From Pontibacillus salipaludis (GTDB lineage: Bacteria > Bacillota > Bacilli > Bacillales > BH030062), in NCBI RefSeq assembly GCF_014642405.1, contig NZ_BMIN01000008.1, positions 1 through 64,000 on the forward strand: a stretch of DNA of 64,000 bases, in the 5' to 3' direction. Positions 55,088 through 64,000 of the stretch are shown piece after piece. The notes under the pieces were generated by a model. The model was not told the origin of the DNA. It searched no databases and saw only the letters and a list, made by a program, of their open reading frames with translations. Both the position numbers and the translations under genes were made by a program. Each line of letters opens with the position of its first letter. Position 1 is the first letter of the stretch.

Positions 55088-55242
55088 TTGACACCCCTTT
55101 TGAAACCGTTTACAATTAAGTTATCAAAAGTTGGATACGTAAACGATTAAATAAACCGAAATCGCAACTTGTACTCATTTCATGAACGAAGGTCGTTCAT
55201 CTTTTTTTACCCTTCAGGTAATCGATTACGTAAACGATTTCA
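55088..55242 (+). promoter_or_regulatory. Promoter with perfect cre and two LacI-type operators
   Basis: TTGACA (55088-55093), 17 bp, TACAAT (55111-55116). TGAAACCGTTTACA (55101-55114) matches the cre consensus at all positions and covers the spacer and -10 box. Further down are TACGTAAACGATT (55136-55148) and AATCGATTACGTAAACGATT (55220-55239, palindromic with two mismatches), likely operators of a specific LacI-type regulator not in the window. 54872-55087 holds only an AGAAGGG/CCCTTCT hairpin near 54898-54917. Confidence 0.75.
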
Positions 55243-55262
55243 TAAAAGGTGAGGTGAGATCT

Positions 55263-56228
55263 ATGGAGACGAAAGTGAAGACATTGCCCTGGCGGAAGGC
55301 CAAGCCAAAGTCAGAGCTAAAAGTGAAAAGCTCTTCAAAGAAAAAGATCTGGCAAAACTATGAATTGTATCTATTCCTGCTTCCTACCATTATCTACTTT
55401 ATTATCTTTCACTACATCCCAATGTATGGCATCCTCATAGCCTTCCAAGATTATATGCCGACACAAGGTGTCTGGGGGAGTCCCTGGGTGGGCTTCGAAC
55501 ATTTCATTCGTTTCTTTAACTCGTATCAATTCTGGAATCTATTAGAAAACACGCTCGAACTAAGTTTCTTCCAGCTATTGTTTGGTTTTCCGTTGCCGAT
55601 TATTGTCGCGCTCCTGTTAAACCAACTTAGAAATCAGAAGTATAAGAAGTTCGTACAAACCGTTATTTATGCACCACACTTCATCTCAGTTGTGGTACTT
55701 GTTGGTATGGTATACGTGTTCTTCTCTCCAAACGGACTTATTAATAACTTCATCATGATCTTTGGAGGAGATCCAGTTTACTTTATGTCTGAAGCTTCTT
55801 GGTTTAAACCGCTCTACATTTCTTCAGGGTTATGGCAAGAGACGGGTTGGGCAGCGATTATTTACTTAGCGGCACTTGCGGGAGTCAGTCCTGAAGTTCA
55901 CGAAGCAGCTATTATGGACGGTGCGAGTAAGATGCAGCGTATCAGACATGTGGATATTCCAGCCATTATGCCAACGGCTATGATTCTACTTGTATTATCA
56001 GTAGGGAACTTAATGAATATCGGCTTTGAGAAGGCTTACCTCATGCAAACCCCTTTAAACGTCTCAGCAGGAGAAATTATTCCTACATATGTGTATAAGG
56101 TTGGTTTGCAGTCTGCGCAATATAGCTTTGCTGCTGCTGTTGGACTCTTTAATGCGATCATTAACTTTATCTTACTATGGGCTGTGAACCGTGCGGCCAA
56201 AAAACTATCAGGCTCTGGCCTGTGGTAA
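55263..56228 (+). CDS. Sugar ABC permease, LplB type
   Basis: 321 residues from ATG 55263 behind GGTGAGG; the frame from 55182 runs through an operator and is rejected. Six membrane helices after a basic N-terminus; IPMYGILIAFQDYMPTQG and the EAA loop HEAAIMDGASKMQRIRHVDI are typical of LplB/YteP permeases for oligo- or polysaccharide fragments. First gene of a fructan-type operon. Confidence 0.92.
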   Translation: METKVKTLPWRKAKPKSELKVKSSSKKKIWQNYELYLFLLPTIIYFIIFHYIPMYGILIAFQDYMPTQGVWGSPWVGFEHFIRFFNSYQFWNLLENTLELSFFQLLFGFPLPIIVALLLNQLRNQKYKKFVQTVIYAPHFISVVVLVGMVYVFFSPNGLINNFIMIFGGDPVYFMSEASWFKPLYISSGLWQETGWAAIIYLAALAGVSPEVHEAAIMDGASKMQRIRHVDIPAIMPTAMILLVLSVGNLMNIGFEKAYLMQTPLNVSAGEIIPTYVYKVGLQSAQYSFAAAVGLFNAIINFILLWAVNRAAKKLSGSGLW

Positions 56229-56240
56229 GGAGGGGCGAAG

Positions 56241-57158
56241 ATGAGTAATTTTGTCATGAATCGTACGAAGTTTTGGGCTCGGAAATCACGAGAAGATAAG
56301 ATCTTCGATGTATTAAATCTCTTCCTTTTATCGGGGCTCATGTTAGTTGTTTTGTATCCACTCTACTTTGTCGTCATCGCTTCAATTAGTAATCCAGACT
56401 ATGTGTATAACGGGGAAGTATGGCTCTACCCAAAGGACATTACATTTGAGGGGTATCAACGAATCTTCCAGGATGGACGTATTTGGACAGGGTACAAGAA
56501 TACAGTCATCTATACCCTTGTCGGCACATTTGTAAACGTAGCGCTTACGTTAATGGCAGCTTACGCGCTGTCTCGTAAAGATTTAGCCGGTCGGAACTTC
56601 TTCATGTTCATGTTCCTATTTACGATGTTCTTCTCAGGTGGTCTGATTCCAACGTACCTGGTTGTAAAGAACCTTGGCCTTGTAAACACAATGTGGGCGC
56701 TCATTTTACCTAAAGCCGTTGCTGTTTGGAATTTAATCGTAGCGAAGACATTCTTCCAATCTACGATTCCAGACGAATTGCTAGAATCAGCTCAAATGGA
56801 TGGGTGCTCGAATACGAAATTCTTCTGGAAGATCGTATTGCCTCTCTCAAAACCCATTGTCGCTGTTATGGTGTTGTTCTACGCGGTTACGCATTGGAAC
56901 TCGTTCTTTGACGCTTTGATTTACTTAAATGACGAAGAGTTATACCCGCTACAACTCGTGCTTCGCTCGATCTTAATTCAGAACGAAGCTTCAGCCAGTA
57001 TGCTTGGTGATGTAGAATCGTTCGCTGCTCAGCAACGTATTGCTGACTTGATTAAATATGGTGTCATTATTGTTGCGGCTGTACCACTTCTAATTTTATA
57101 TCCTTTCATTCAGAAGTACTTTGTGAAAGGTGCGATGATTGGAAGTATTAAAGGTTAA
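56241..57158 (+). CDS. Sugar ABC permease, YtcP/LplC type
   Basis: 305 residues behind AAGGAGGGG. Six membrane helices; ESAQMDGCSNTKFFWKIVLP is the EAA coupling loop and the end FVKGAMIGSIKG is typical of YtcP/LplC. Pairs with the preceding permease. The ATPase is again missing, as usual for systems sharing MsmX. Confidence 0.92.
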   Translation: MSNFVMNRTKFWARKSREDKIFDVLNLFLLSGLMLVVLYPLYFVVIASISNPDYVYNGEVWLYPKDITFEGYQRIFQDGRIWTGYKNTVIYTLVGTFVNVALTLMAAYALSRKDLAGRNFFMFMFLFTMFFSGGLIPTYLVVKNLGLVNTMWALILPKAVAVWNLIVAKTFFQSTIPDELLESAQMDGCSNTKFFWKIVLPLSKPIVAVMVLFYAVTHWNSFFDALIYLNDEELYPLQLVLRSILIQNEASASMLGDVESFAAQQRIADLIKYGVIIVAAVPLLILYPFIQKYFVKGAMIGSIKG

Positions 57159-57255
57159 TAGATGAAGCAAATAAGGCTTTATGGAGGTGAGGCTTGGGGG
57201 ATTCAAACGTGTTTGAAAGCTTACTTACCACAATAAGACTAAGGGGGAAAATGGT

Positions 57256-58854
57256 ATGATCGCCAAACGGAAAAGCTGGTCGCTGGTATTATTTAGTGTC
57301 TTAATTGGTTCACTTCTATTGTTGAGTGCATGTCAGTCAGAAGCCGGTTCTGAGGAGAAGAAAGATGCGGCTGAGTTTAACGAGGAAGGACTTCCGATTG
57401 TGGAAGATAAAGTAACGCTTGAATTTGTTTCACCTAAAGCACCACTTGCACCAAATTATAATGAGATGGAAATTATTCAAACCTTAGAGGCTATGACAAA
57501 TGTTCATATTGAATGGAATAACATCCCTGAAGATGGATACGAAGAGAAGAAAAATCTGATGCTTGCAAGTGGAGACCTTCCTGATGCCTTTTACGGAGCA
57601 AACTTAACAGATCTTGATATTGTGAAGTACGGGGAAAATGGAACACTTATCCCACTTGAGGATTTGATTGAAGAACATGCTCCAAACATTCAGAAGCTGT
57701 TCGAACGTCGTCCTGAATTAAAGAGTATGGTCACAGCACCAGATGGCCATATCTATACCCTTCCAAGAGCTGAAGAAGCTGGGCTTGGAGCTGTACCGAA
57801 CTTTACATCGATCAATAAAGCGTGGCTAGATCAGCTTGGTTTAGACATGCCAACAACGCTTGAAGAGTACAAAGAAGTGTTAGTGGCGTTTAAAGAACAA
57901 GATCCAAATGGAAACGGAGAACAAGATGAACTCCCAATAAGTTTTATGTATAACTTCTGGACTGGAAACTTTGGTGATATGTTTGCAGCATTCGGTATTC
58001 CTGATAACACAGAACACCGCATTGTTCGTGATGGAGAAGTCATCTTCACTGCGGTTCAACCTGAGTTTAAAGAAGCTGTTGATTATTATCATGGTTGGGT
58101 AGAAGAAGGGTTAATTGATAAAGAGTCCTTCACACAAGACGTATCTCAGTACTTTGCAAAAGGGAAAGGCGAACGCTACGGCTCCTACATCTGGTGGGAG
58201 ACAGCTGAAGTAGTAGGACCAGAATTACGTGACGATTACGTGTTGCTTCCACCACTAGAGGGACCAAACGGTGATGTACTTGTCGGCCGTGCTAATAACT
58301 CTGATTATGGTCGTGGTGCATTCGCGATTACATCTGAGAACAAGAATCCTGCGATTACAATGCGCTGGGTCGATCAGCTGTACGATACGAAGATGTCCGC
58401 TCAGGTTAACTGGGGTCCAATTGGTACGATCTTTGAAGAAGAAGGCGACAAACTTGTCCTAAAAGAGCAGCCAGACGACGTCATCATGGGTGAACTTCGT
58501 CAAAAGGTAGCGCCAAACGGACCAATCGCCATCTTAAAAGAAGATTTCGAGAACACGGTTGAAATGGAACCACGTGCGAAGCAACGTCTTGAAGACTTAA
58601 ATGAAATCTATGCTCCGCATTTAGCTGAAGAGAATTATCCAATGATCTTCTTCACACCTGAAGAGCTTGATGAGTTAAACCGCCTAGAAGTTGATATTAA
58701 AGAATTCGTGAATCAAAAGAAAGCAACTTGGTTAATGAAGGGCGGCGTCAACGAAGAGTGGGATCAATACGTTGATCAGTTAAATGCTATGGGACTTGAG
58801 CGCATGATGGAAATTTATCAAGATGGATTAGATCGTTTCAACGAGAACCAGTAA
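57256..58854 (+). CDS. Sugar-binding lipoprotein, LipO/YtcQ type
   Basis: 532 residues. Signal peptide ends LSAC (Cys26). The mature protein is a large family 1 binding protein with NVHIEWNNIPEDGYEEKKNL, FKEQDPNGNGEQDELPISF (a Ca-binding-like Asp/Asn loop common in LipO proteins) and NEEWDQYVDQLNAMGLERMM at the end. It should bind fructo-oligosaccharides released by the GH32 enzymes, inferred from the neighbours. AAGGGGG precedes the ATG. Confidence 0.92.
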   Translation: MIAKRKSWSLVLFSVLIGSLLLLSACQSEAGSEEKKDAAEFNEEGLPIVEDKVTLEFVSPKAPLAPNYNEMEIIQTLEAMTNVHIEWNNIPEDGYEEKKNLMLASGDLPDAFYGANLTDLDIVKYGENGTLIPLEDLIEEHAPNIQKLFERRPELKSMVTAPDGHIYTLPRAEEAGLGAVPNFTSINKAWLDQLGLDMPTTLEEYKEVLVAFKEQDPNGNGEQDELPISFMYNFWTGNFGDMFAAFGIPDNTEHRIVRDGEVIFTAVQPEFKEAVDYYHGWVEEGLIDKESFTQDVSQYFAKGKGERYGSYIWWETAEVVGPELRDDYVLLPPLEGPNGDVLVGRANNSDYGRGAFAITSENKNPAITMRWVDQLYDTKMSAQVNWGPIGTIFEEEGDKLVLKEQPDDVIMGELRQKVAPNGPIAILKEDFENTVEMEPRAKQRLEDLNEIYAPHLAEENYPMIFFTPEELDELNRLEVDIKEFVNQKKATWLMKGGVNEEWDQYVDQLNAMGLERMMEIYQDGLDRFNENQ

Positions 58855-58872
58855 TGGACGAATAAGACAGAA

Positions 58873-58914
58873 AGAGAAAGCTGGAACAGACTTATACGTG
58901 TTCTGGCTTTCTCT
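58873..58914 (+). promoter_or_regulatory. Intercistronic hairpin
   Basis: AGAGAAAGCTGGAACA pairs over 16 positions (two G-U) with TGTTCTGGCTTTCTCT between the binding-protein and GH32 genes. It probably limits readthrough or stabilises the upstream mRNA. Confidence 0.6.
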
Positions 58915-58934
58915 ATAATGGAGGAGGTGGAGAA

Positions 58935-61124
58935 GTGATTTTTAATGAAACAAAGCATGCTCTTGCTCATTGGGTCTTTAATGAGGGAAGAGGAAACAAA
59001 GTAAATGATGCGATCACTCAAAAGCAAGATCCCATTCATTATGTCTTTTCCAATCATTCAATTGAGGGATTACGTGAGCCTCAGTGGCGAAAAGGAATAG
59101 CAGATAGAGCCCTGCTGTTTGATGGGTATTCGACCTGGATTGAGCGAGAAGCAAACATGAGCGATGCTATGACAGATGCTTTCACAATTGAAGCGTGGAT
59201 TGCACCTCGTTCATTCGGTGGGAATGAAGATGAACGTCTAACAGGAATCGTAAGCCAACATGATCGCAAGAACAAACAAGGGTTTATTTTAGGCCTGCAT
59301 CAGCACGGGAGATGGGGTCTCCAACTTGGTACAGGTGAGGATTGGATGGAAGTGTGGTCTTCTAAGTCACTACCGATTCGCGAGTGGTCTCATGTGGTGG
59401 CGACTTTTAGCGGAGCAGCCATTGCCCTTTATTTAAATGGAGAACGGGTCGCTTATGAATCGTTTTCCGATGAAATTAAGATGGAACCCTTTCATGGCAC
59501 CTTCTATATAGGAAGGCATAATGATCCGATTTCTATTGGCGATGTCTTCTATCTCAATACATTTGCTGGATTAGTAGATGAGGTTTCGTTACAAGATCAG
59601 GCTCTGTCTGATACGGATATTAAAGAAAAGTTTGACAAAAAGCTACAAAATACAGATGAGGCGATGCCTGCTATTTCGCATGAGGAGATAGCGATTCGGC
59701 GTGAGGTTTATGATCAGGACCCTCATAAACCAAAGTATCATATAACAGCACCAGGTCACTGGATGAATGAGCCGCATGCGCCGCTCTATTTCAATGGTTA
59801 TTATCACTTGTTCTATCAGCATAACCCTCAAGGCCCTTACTGGGGCAACATTCAGTGGGGACATTGGGTAAGTAAGGATCTCGTCCATTGGCGTGATCTT
59901 CCTGTAGCGATTGAGACAGAAGATGACGATCTTGCTCCTGATGGGATCTGGTCTGGGAATGCGACTTACGCAGAAGATGGTACGCCTGTCTTGTTCTTCA
60001 CAGCAGGTAACAAGGCAAAAGCCCCTAATCAAATGACAGGTCTCGCTCGGAGTACATACACCGAAGACAAGGACCTCATGTTAACAAAGTGGGAGAAGCA
60101 CCCTGAACCTGTAACCTTACAACCACAGGGTGAAGGCCTTCATCACGACGGGTTTCGAGATCCATTCGTATGGAAAGATGGCGACACGTGGTATCAAATA
60201 GTGGCATCTGGCCTTGAAGGGGTATCGGGGGCTGTCCTTCTCTTTACGTCAACGAATCTAGTGGACTGGGAGTATAAAGGGATCCTAAGAGCAGATCGAG
60301 AGAAGAAATACCCTTATTTAGGCGAAGTATGGGAACTGCCGATCTTACTTCCGATCAGTGAAGAGAAGCACATCTTCATCATTAGCCCTGTTGGAAATGG
60401 TGCGGATGTGGAAGTTTTTTATTGGATTGGAAAATGGGACGCGAGTACGCTCACCTTTGCTGCTGACTTCGAGGAGCCTAAGCTCATGGACTTGGGAGAT
60501 TTTCATTTCACAGGCCCGAGCGCAATGAAAGACCCGAAGACGGGCAGAGTCATCTTGTTCACAATTGCTCAGGGTCGGAGGAGTTTGCAAGAGGAATTTG
60601 ACGCCGGTTGGGCGCATAATGGCGGGCTTCCTGTTGAACTGTGGCTTAGGGAAGATGGTCAGTTAGGAATGAAGCCGATTGAAGAACTTCAAGGGTTACG
60701 CGGGGAAAAGCTACTCTCGTTTGAAAATGGTTCTTTGGGTGAGGCGAATGAGCAGGTAGCTCATGTAAAAGGAGATCAGCTTGAGATTCGCTTAAAGGTA
60801 AGAGGAGACGTAGCTGGAGTGAAAGTACGCAAGTCTAACGACGGATCAGAGGAGACGCTTGTCTATTACAATCGGCGGAATGAGACATTGAATGTACGAA
60901 AGGTAAATGGTGAAGAACAAGGAGGAACGCTCTCAATTGGGGAGGATGTCATTGACCTTCATATCTATGTGGATGGCTCGATGGTAGAGTGTTATGCCAA
61001 TGGTTTGAAAAGCATCACCACAAGGACATATCCGAATGTATTAGCAGAAGGACTGGAGTTGTGGGGGGGAGACGACATAACTATTGTTTCTTTAGAGGTT
61101 TGGGAGATGCATTCGATTCACTAG
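58935..61124 (+). CDS. LamG-GH32 glycoside hydrolase (fructan-active type)
   Basis: 729 residues from GTG behind GGAGGAGG. No signal peptide, so cytoplasmic. Residues 1-230 form a LamG/concanavalin-like domain (FTIEAWIAPRSFGGNEDERL). The five-bladed GH32 domain follows: WMNEPHAP (276-283), WSGNAT, FRDPF with Asp409 as transition-state stabiliser, and EVWELP with Glu467 as acid/base. The usual nucleophile Asp of WMNDPNG is Glu279 here. The C-terminal beta sandwich (620-729) is complete. It likely cleaves fructo-oligosaccharides or levan fragments. Confidence 0.88.
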   Translation: MIFNETKHALAHWVFNEGRGNKVNDAITQKQDPIHYVFSNHSIEGLREPQWRKGIADRALLFDGYSTWIEREANMSDAMTDAFTIEAWIAPRSFGGNEDERLTGIVSQHDRKNKQGFILGLHQHGRWGLQLGTGEDWMEVWSSKSLPIREWSHVVATFSGAAIALYLNGERVAYESFSDEIKMEPFHGTFYIGRHNDPISIGDVFYLNTFAGLVDEVSLQDQALSDTDIKEKFDKKLQNTDEAMPAISHEEIAIRREVYDQDPHKPKYHITAPGHWMNEPHAPLYFNGYYHLFYQHNPQGPYWGNIQWGHWVSKDLVHWRDLPVAIETEDDDLAPDGIWSGNATYAEDGTPVLFFTAGNKAKAPNQMTGLARSTYTEDKDLMLTKWEKHPEPVTLQPQGEGLHHDGFRDPFVWKDGDTWYQIVASGLEGVSGAVLLFTSTNLVDWEYKGILRADREKKYPYLGEVWELPILLPISEEKHIFIISPVGNGADVEVFYWIGKWDASTLTFAADFEEPKLMDLGDFHFTGPSAMKDPKTGRVILFTIAQGRRSLQEEFDAGWAHNGGLPVELWLREDGQLGMKPIEELQGLRGEKLLSFENGSLGEANEQVAHVKGDQLEIRLKVRGDVAGVKVRKSNDGSEETLVYYNRRNETLNVRKVNGEEQGGTLSIGEDVIDLHIYVDGSMVECYANGLKSITTRTYPNVLAEGLELWGGDDITIVSLEVWEMHSIH

Positions 61125-61162
61125 CTTTAAAGATTAAGGGATCTTTTGAAGGGAGCTAGGAG

Positions 61163-64000
61163 ATGAAACGTGTTGGGGGAAAGAAGACGAGGAAGCGGTT
61201 GGGGACGCTTGCACTTTCTTGCTTGATCGTAATGGGAACCGTGCCGATGAGTGGAGTTACTCCGGTATCGAGTGCCCAAACGACGCTTAGTAATCCAGAT
61301 TTTGAAACAGGTGACTTAAGTGGATGGACCATTGTAAATGGAACTGCTTTCGACAATGGTGATGTAACCACTACAAGTACCTACTGGGACAAACGGACAT
61401 TTGATCAGCACAACTTCTGGCATATATGGGGAGGGCGTGGTGATAACAGTAAAGTAGGCGTTATGAGATCAGAGCCCTTCACCCTTGGTGGAGATGGAAG
61501 AATTGATTTCCTAACAGGAGGTCAGGAAGATTTAAATCAGTTATACGTTGCTCTTGTGCGTGAATCGGACGGTGCTGAATTAATGAAAGCAACTGGCAAT
61601 GGGACGGACACGTACGAGAAAGTAAATTGGGATGCCTCGGAGTTTATAGGGGAAACCGTGCGGATCAAAATCGTCGATCAGTCCACAACAGGTCATATTA
61701 ACTTAGACGATGTAAATGTACCACCTACGCCGTCATTAAATGAACATGTGGAGCCTGCCATTTATAATCATGATTTTGAATACACGGTGCTGCAACCGTA
61801 TCAGGTACGAGGCTGGGAAGTTGTCAGCGGTGATGCATTTGGTCCAAATAGCCTTGTCCATGAAACAGAATGGAGCAAAGGAGGCGACTTTCAGCAAAAT
61901 GGGTCTTATCATTTGTGGAACTTTAAGGAAGGTGGCGATGGTGAAGTTGGAGAGCTTCACTCCGAGACCTTTAAGTTAGATCGAAACGGCATGGACTTCT
62001 TAATTAGTGGTGGGGAAGATCTAGACCATTTATATGTTGCGCTTGTCAGGACGTCAGACGGAGCTGAATTAATGAAAGCTACCGGTCGAGACACAGAAAC
62101 CTATCAGCGTGTGTATTGGGATACAACCTCATATGTAGGAGAAGACGTTTAAGTGAAAATCGTTGATAATGCAACAGGCGGATGGGGTCACATAAATGTA
62201 GATGATTTCCATGTGAGTGATTCCGATTTTACGGATGGATTATTGGGACACTGGTCATTTGATGAAGGATCGGGGACCGAAACGAATGAGCAGGTGACAA
62301 ACACTTCTGACCCAATTGCTTATCATCTGAATGAAGGCGTGTATCAATCTGCTCAAGATCCATTATGGAAGTCGGATGGAGTATCAGGTGGAGCCTTATT
62401 ATTCGATGGCTATTCAAGCTTTGTGACGAAGGAATCAAATGAAATTGCAGCACCAAGTGACGCTATTACAGTAGAAGCCTGGGTCGCTCCTCGCAACTTC
62501 GAACATGGGGATGAGGGACGATTGTCTGCCATTATTAATCAACATGATCGTGAGGAGAAAGAGGGCTTCCTATTTGGCCATGGTCGTCACGGGACGTGGG
62601 GGCTACAGTTTGGAACAGGTAGTGAGTGGCGTGAGGTGATATCTGATTCTTTACTTCCATTAAATGAATGGACGCACGTTACAGCTACGTATGACAGCGC
62701 GACAGGGGAAGCGGTATTGTACCAAAACGGAGAAAAGGTTGCTTCAAGGAACTTTGCTCCAGGAGAAGAAATCGCTCCTAGCGTGAAGGATTTGTTCATT
62801 GGGAAGAACAATGACGGCATGTGGTTGTATGGCTTCCATTTAAATATGTACAGCGGTTTACTCGATGAGGTGAAACTGTATCACGAGGCTCTTAGTTCAA
62901 CAGAAGTCGCTCAATCTTATAACAGCTATATGAGTACCTTAAATGGAAATGTGCCAACGGCGGATATGGTGATTGATCGGAGCGTGCTAGCAGACGACAA
63001 GCATCGTCCGCAATTCCACATGTCGCCTCCAAATCATTGGGGGAACGAACCAGGTGGCCCGATTTACTTTAACGGCCAGTACCATGTGTTTTATCAAAGC
63101 AATCCAAGAGGGCCTTACTGGAACCACATTCGGTGGGGGCATCTTGTTAGTGATGATATGGTGCATTGGCGTGATGTAGATGATGCTCTTGTGCCCGGTC
63201 GACATGACGTTGACCCAGACGGTGCCTGGGCTGGCGGGGCTGTTGTCGATGATAACGGAGTGCCAGTTATATTCTACACAGCTGGCGATGACCGGGATAC
63301 ACCGAATCAACGTATTAACATCGCAAGAAGCACGTACCCAGAAGACGGAGACCTTGATCTAAACAGGTGGGAGAAGAGTGATGAAGTCGTAGTAGACCAA
63401 GGAGAAGGGGAAGGGATTCTAGGAGAATTCCGTGACCCATTCGTCTTTAAAGACGGTGACACGTGGTATATGCTCGTCACTTCTGGGAAAGAGGATGCGA
63501 ATGGCGATCCGGTTGGTGGAACAGCACTTGTCTATTCCACGAAAGATACTCGTTTTGAAAACTGGACCTTCGAAGGGGATTTGATGGTAGGAGATTACGA
63601 TGCGTTCCCTGAAACAGGTCGAGTCTGGGAGCTTCCCATCTTGCTCCCGCTTGGGGATAGCGGTAAGCACATCCTCTTAATCAATCCAGCTAAGATGGAG
63701 CGTGAGGAGTATCAGTCACGCTACACGTACTATTGGATTGGAGAGTGGGATCGACATACTGCTTCCTTTATCCCTGATCAGGAAGCGCCAACGCTGCTTG
63801 ATGTTGGCGATCATTTCACAGGACCTGCTGGAATGGTAACGCCTGATGGCCGAACAGTGATCCATAGCATTACCCAAGGAAGGCGCACGGCAACGCAGGA
63901 CTACGATGCAGGATACGCTCACAACTACGGTCTGCCTCTTGAAGTGTATTATAGGAGTGATGGGCGACTTGGAGTCCAGCCGATTGGTGAGCTTCAAAAC
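61163..64000 (+). pseudogene. Secreted multi-domain GH32 protein with in-frame stop (continues past window)
   Basis: The frame starts at ATG 61163 behind AGGAG with a signal peptide ending VSSAQ. Two tandem domains of about 145 residues follow (NPDFETGDLSGWTIVNG...; YNHDFEYTVLQPYQVRGWEV...), each with a YVALVRxSDGAELMKATG core. The second is cut by TAA at 62150-62152 (GEDV-stop-VKIVD; domain 1 has GETVRIKIVD). The same frame stays open to 64000, through a LamG domain and a GH32 domain with WGNEPGGP (63041 on), FRDPF (63428) and VWELP (63621). One base change (for example AAA to TAA) or a sequencing error explains it. Confidence 0.85.

Noticed and set aside
55182-55262. 27-residue N-terminal extension of the LplB-type permease
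   Set aside because: It would translate the operator palindrome and has no ribosome binding site; ATG 55263 has GGTGAGG.
63716-63997. Minus-strand open frames over the GH32 genes (several between 59.6 and 64 kb)
   Set aside because: All are antisense shadows of the GH32 reading frames; none has a ribosome binding site or recognisable domain.

Overview
The window looks like chromosomal DNA of a low-to-mid GC, Gram-positive member of the Bacillaceae. The evidence is strong GGAGG-type ribosome binding sites, frequent TTG and GTG starts, many lipoproteins with a Cys lipobox, LacI/CcpA-style cre sites, an MhqR-type operator and many Bacillus-type families (YolD, DUF4181, YuxK, YdbC, YwqG, LplB/YtcP transporters). 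Many secreted proteins are acidic, which suggests a halotolerant or halophilic genus such as Halobacillus, Pontibacillus or Virgibacillus. This is inference, not identification.

Region 1 (1-9.5 kb) is accessory DNA. A complete tRNA-Val(GAC) at 1077-1149 is followed by AT-rich DNA. At 7057-7102 there is an exact 46-bp copy of the 3' part of that tRNA, followed by a copy of its terminator, so 1102-7102 is a genomic island with attL/attR-like ends. I see no integrase in it. It carries two small unknown genes, a phage endolysin remnant, a DUF3800 protein with a structured RNA candidate behind it, a second decayed gene, an SOS-box-controlled WYL-like/YolD pair, and an unrecognised three-gene operon (5056-6854). 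That operon, preceded by a dyad and followed by 11-bp iterons, is the best candidate for an undescribed (perhaps anti-phage) system. A lone DUF6602 nuclease-like gene lies just outside the right end.

Region 2 (9.5-20.2 kb) is a mix of small lipoproteins, membrane proteins and housekeeping accessory genes (AI-2E-type permease, YciI, DUF952, DUF4181, YuxK, SDR, an Ig-like secreted protein). Three families of dispersed palindromic repeats are scattered here and elsewhere.

Region 3 (20.4-29.1 kb) is a galactoside operon: sugar ABC binding protein and two permeases, GH35 beta-galactosidase, GH36 alpha-galactosidase, a decayed GH42 beta-galactosidase and a LacI regulator. Its partner is the Leloir operon galK-galE-galT plus a paralogous LacI regulator at 40.0-44.8 kb. 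Both operons start with a similar AT-rich dyad, promoter and cre-like site. Together they import, hydrolyse and channel galactosides to UDP-glucose and glucose-1-phosphate. Between them lie an MhqR-type quinone-stress dioxygenase, an FGGY kinase, a CAP-domain protein, YdbC, YwqG, a PAS-STAS protein and a two-component system with a LolA-like lipoprotein.

Region 4 (45.0-54.9 kb) is a copper/envelope-stress cluster: a ResA-like thioredoxin, a BNR-repeat lipoprotein, a DsbD/CcdA-like membrane protein, histidine kinase and response regulator, a SHOCT protein, a CopB-type P-ATPase with a His-rich head, a multicopper oxidase and a Cys-rich four-helix copper-binding protein. A shared TGCACA/TTCT motif precedes four transcription units. 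Two inverted GC-rich 180-bp repeats interrupt the cluster.

Region 5 (55.1-64.0 kb) is a fructan-type operon under a promoter overlapped by a perfect cre: LplB/YtcP-type permeases, a binding lipoprotein, a LamG-GH32 enzyme and a larger secreted GH32 that has an in-frame stop codon and runs off the window. Both GH32 proteins have Glu where the family normally has its nucleophile Asp.
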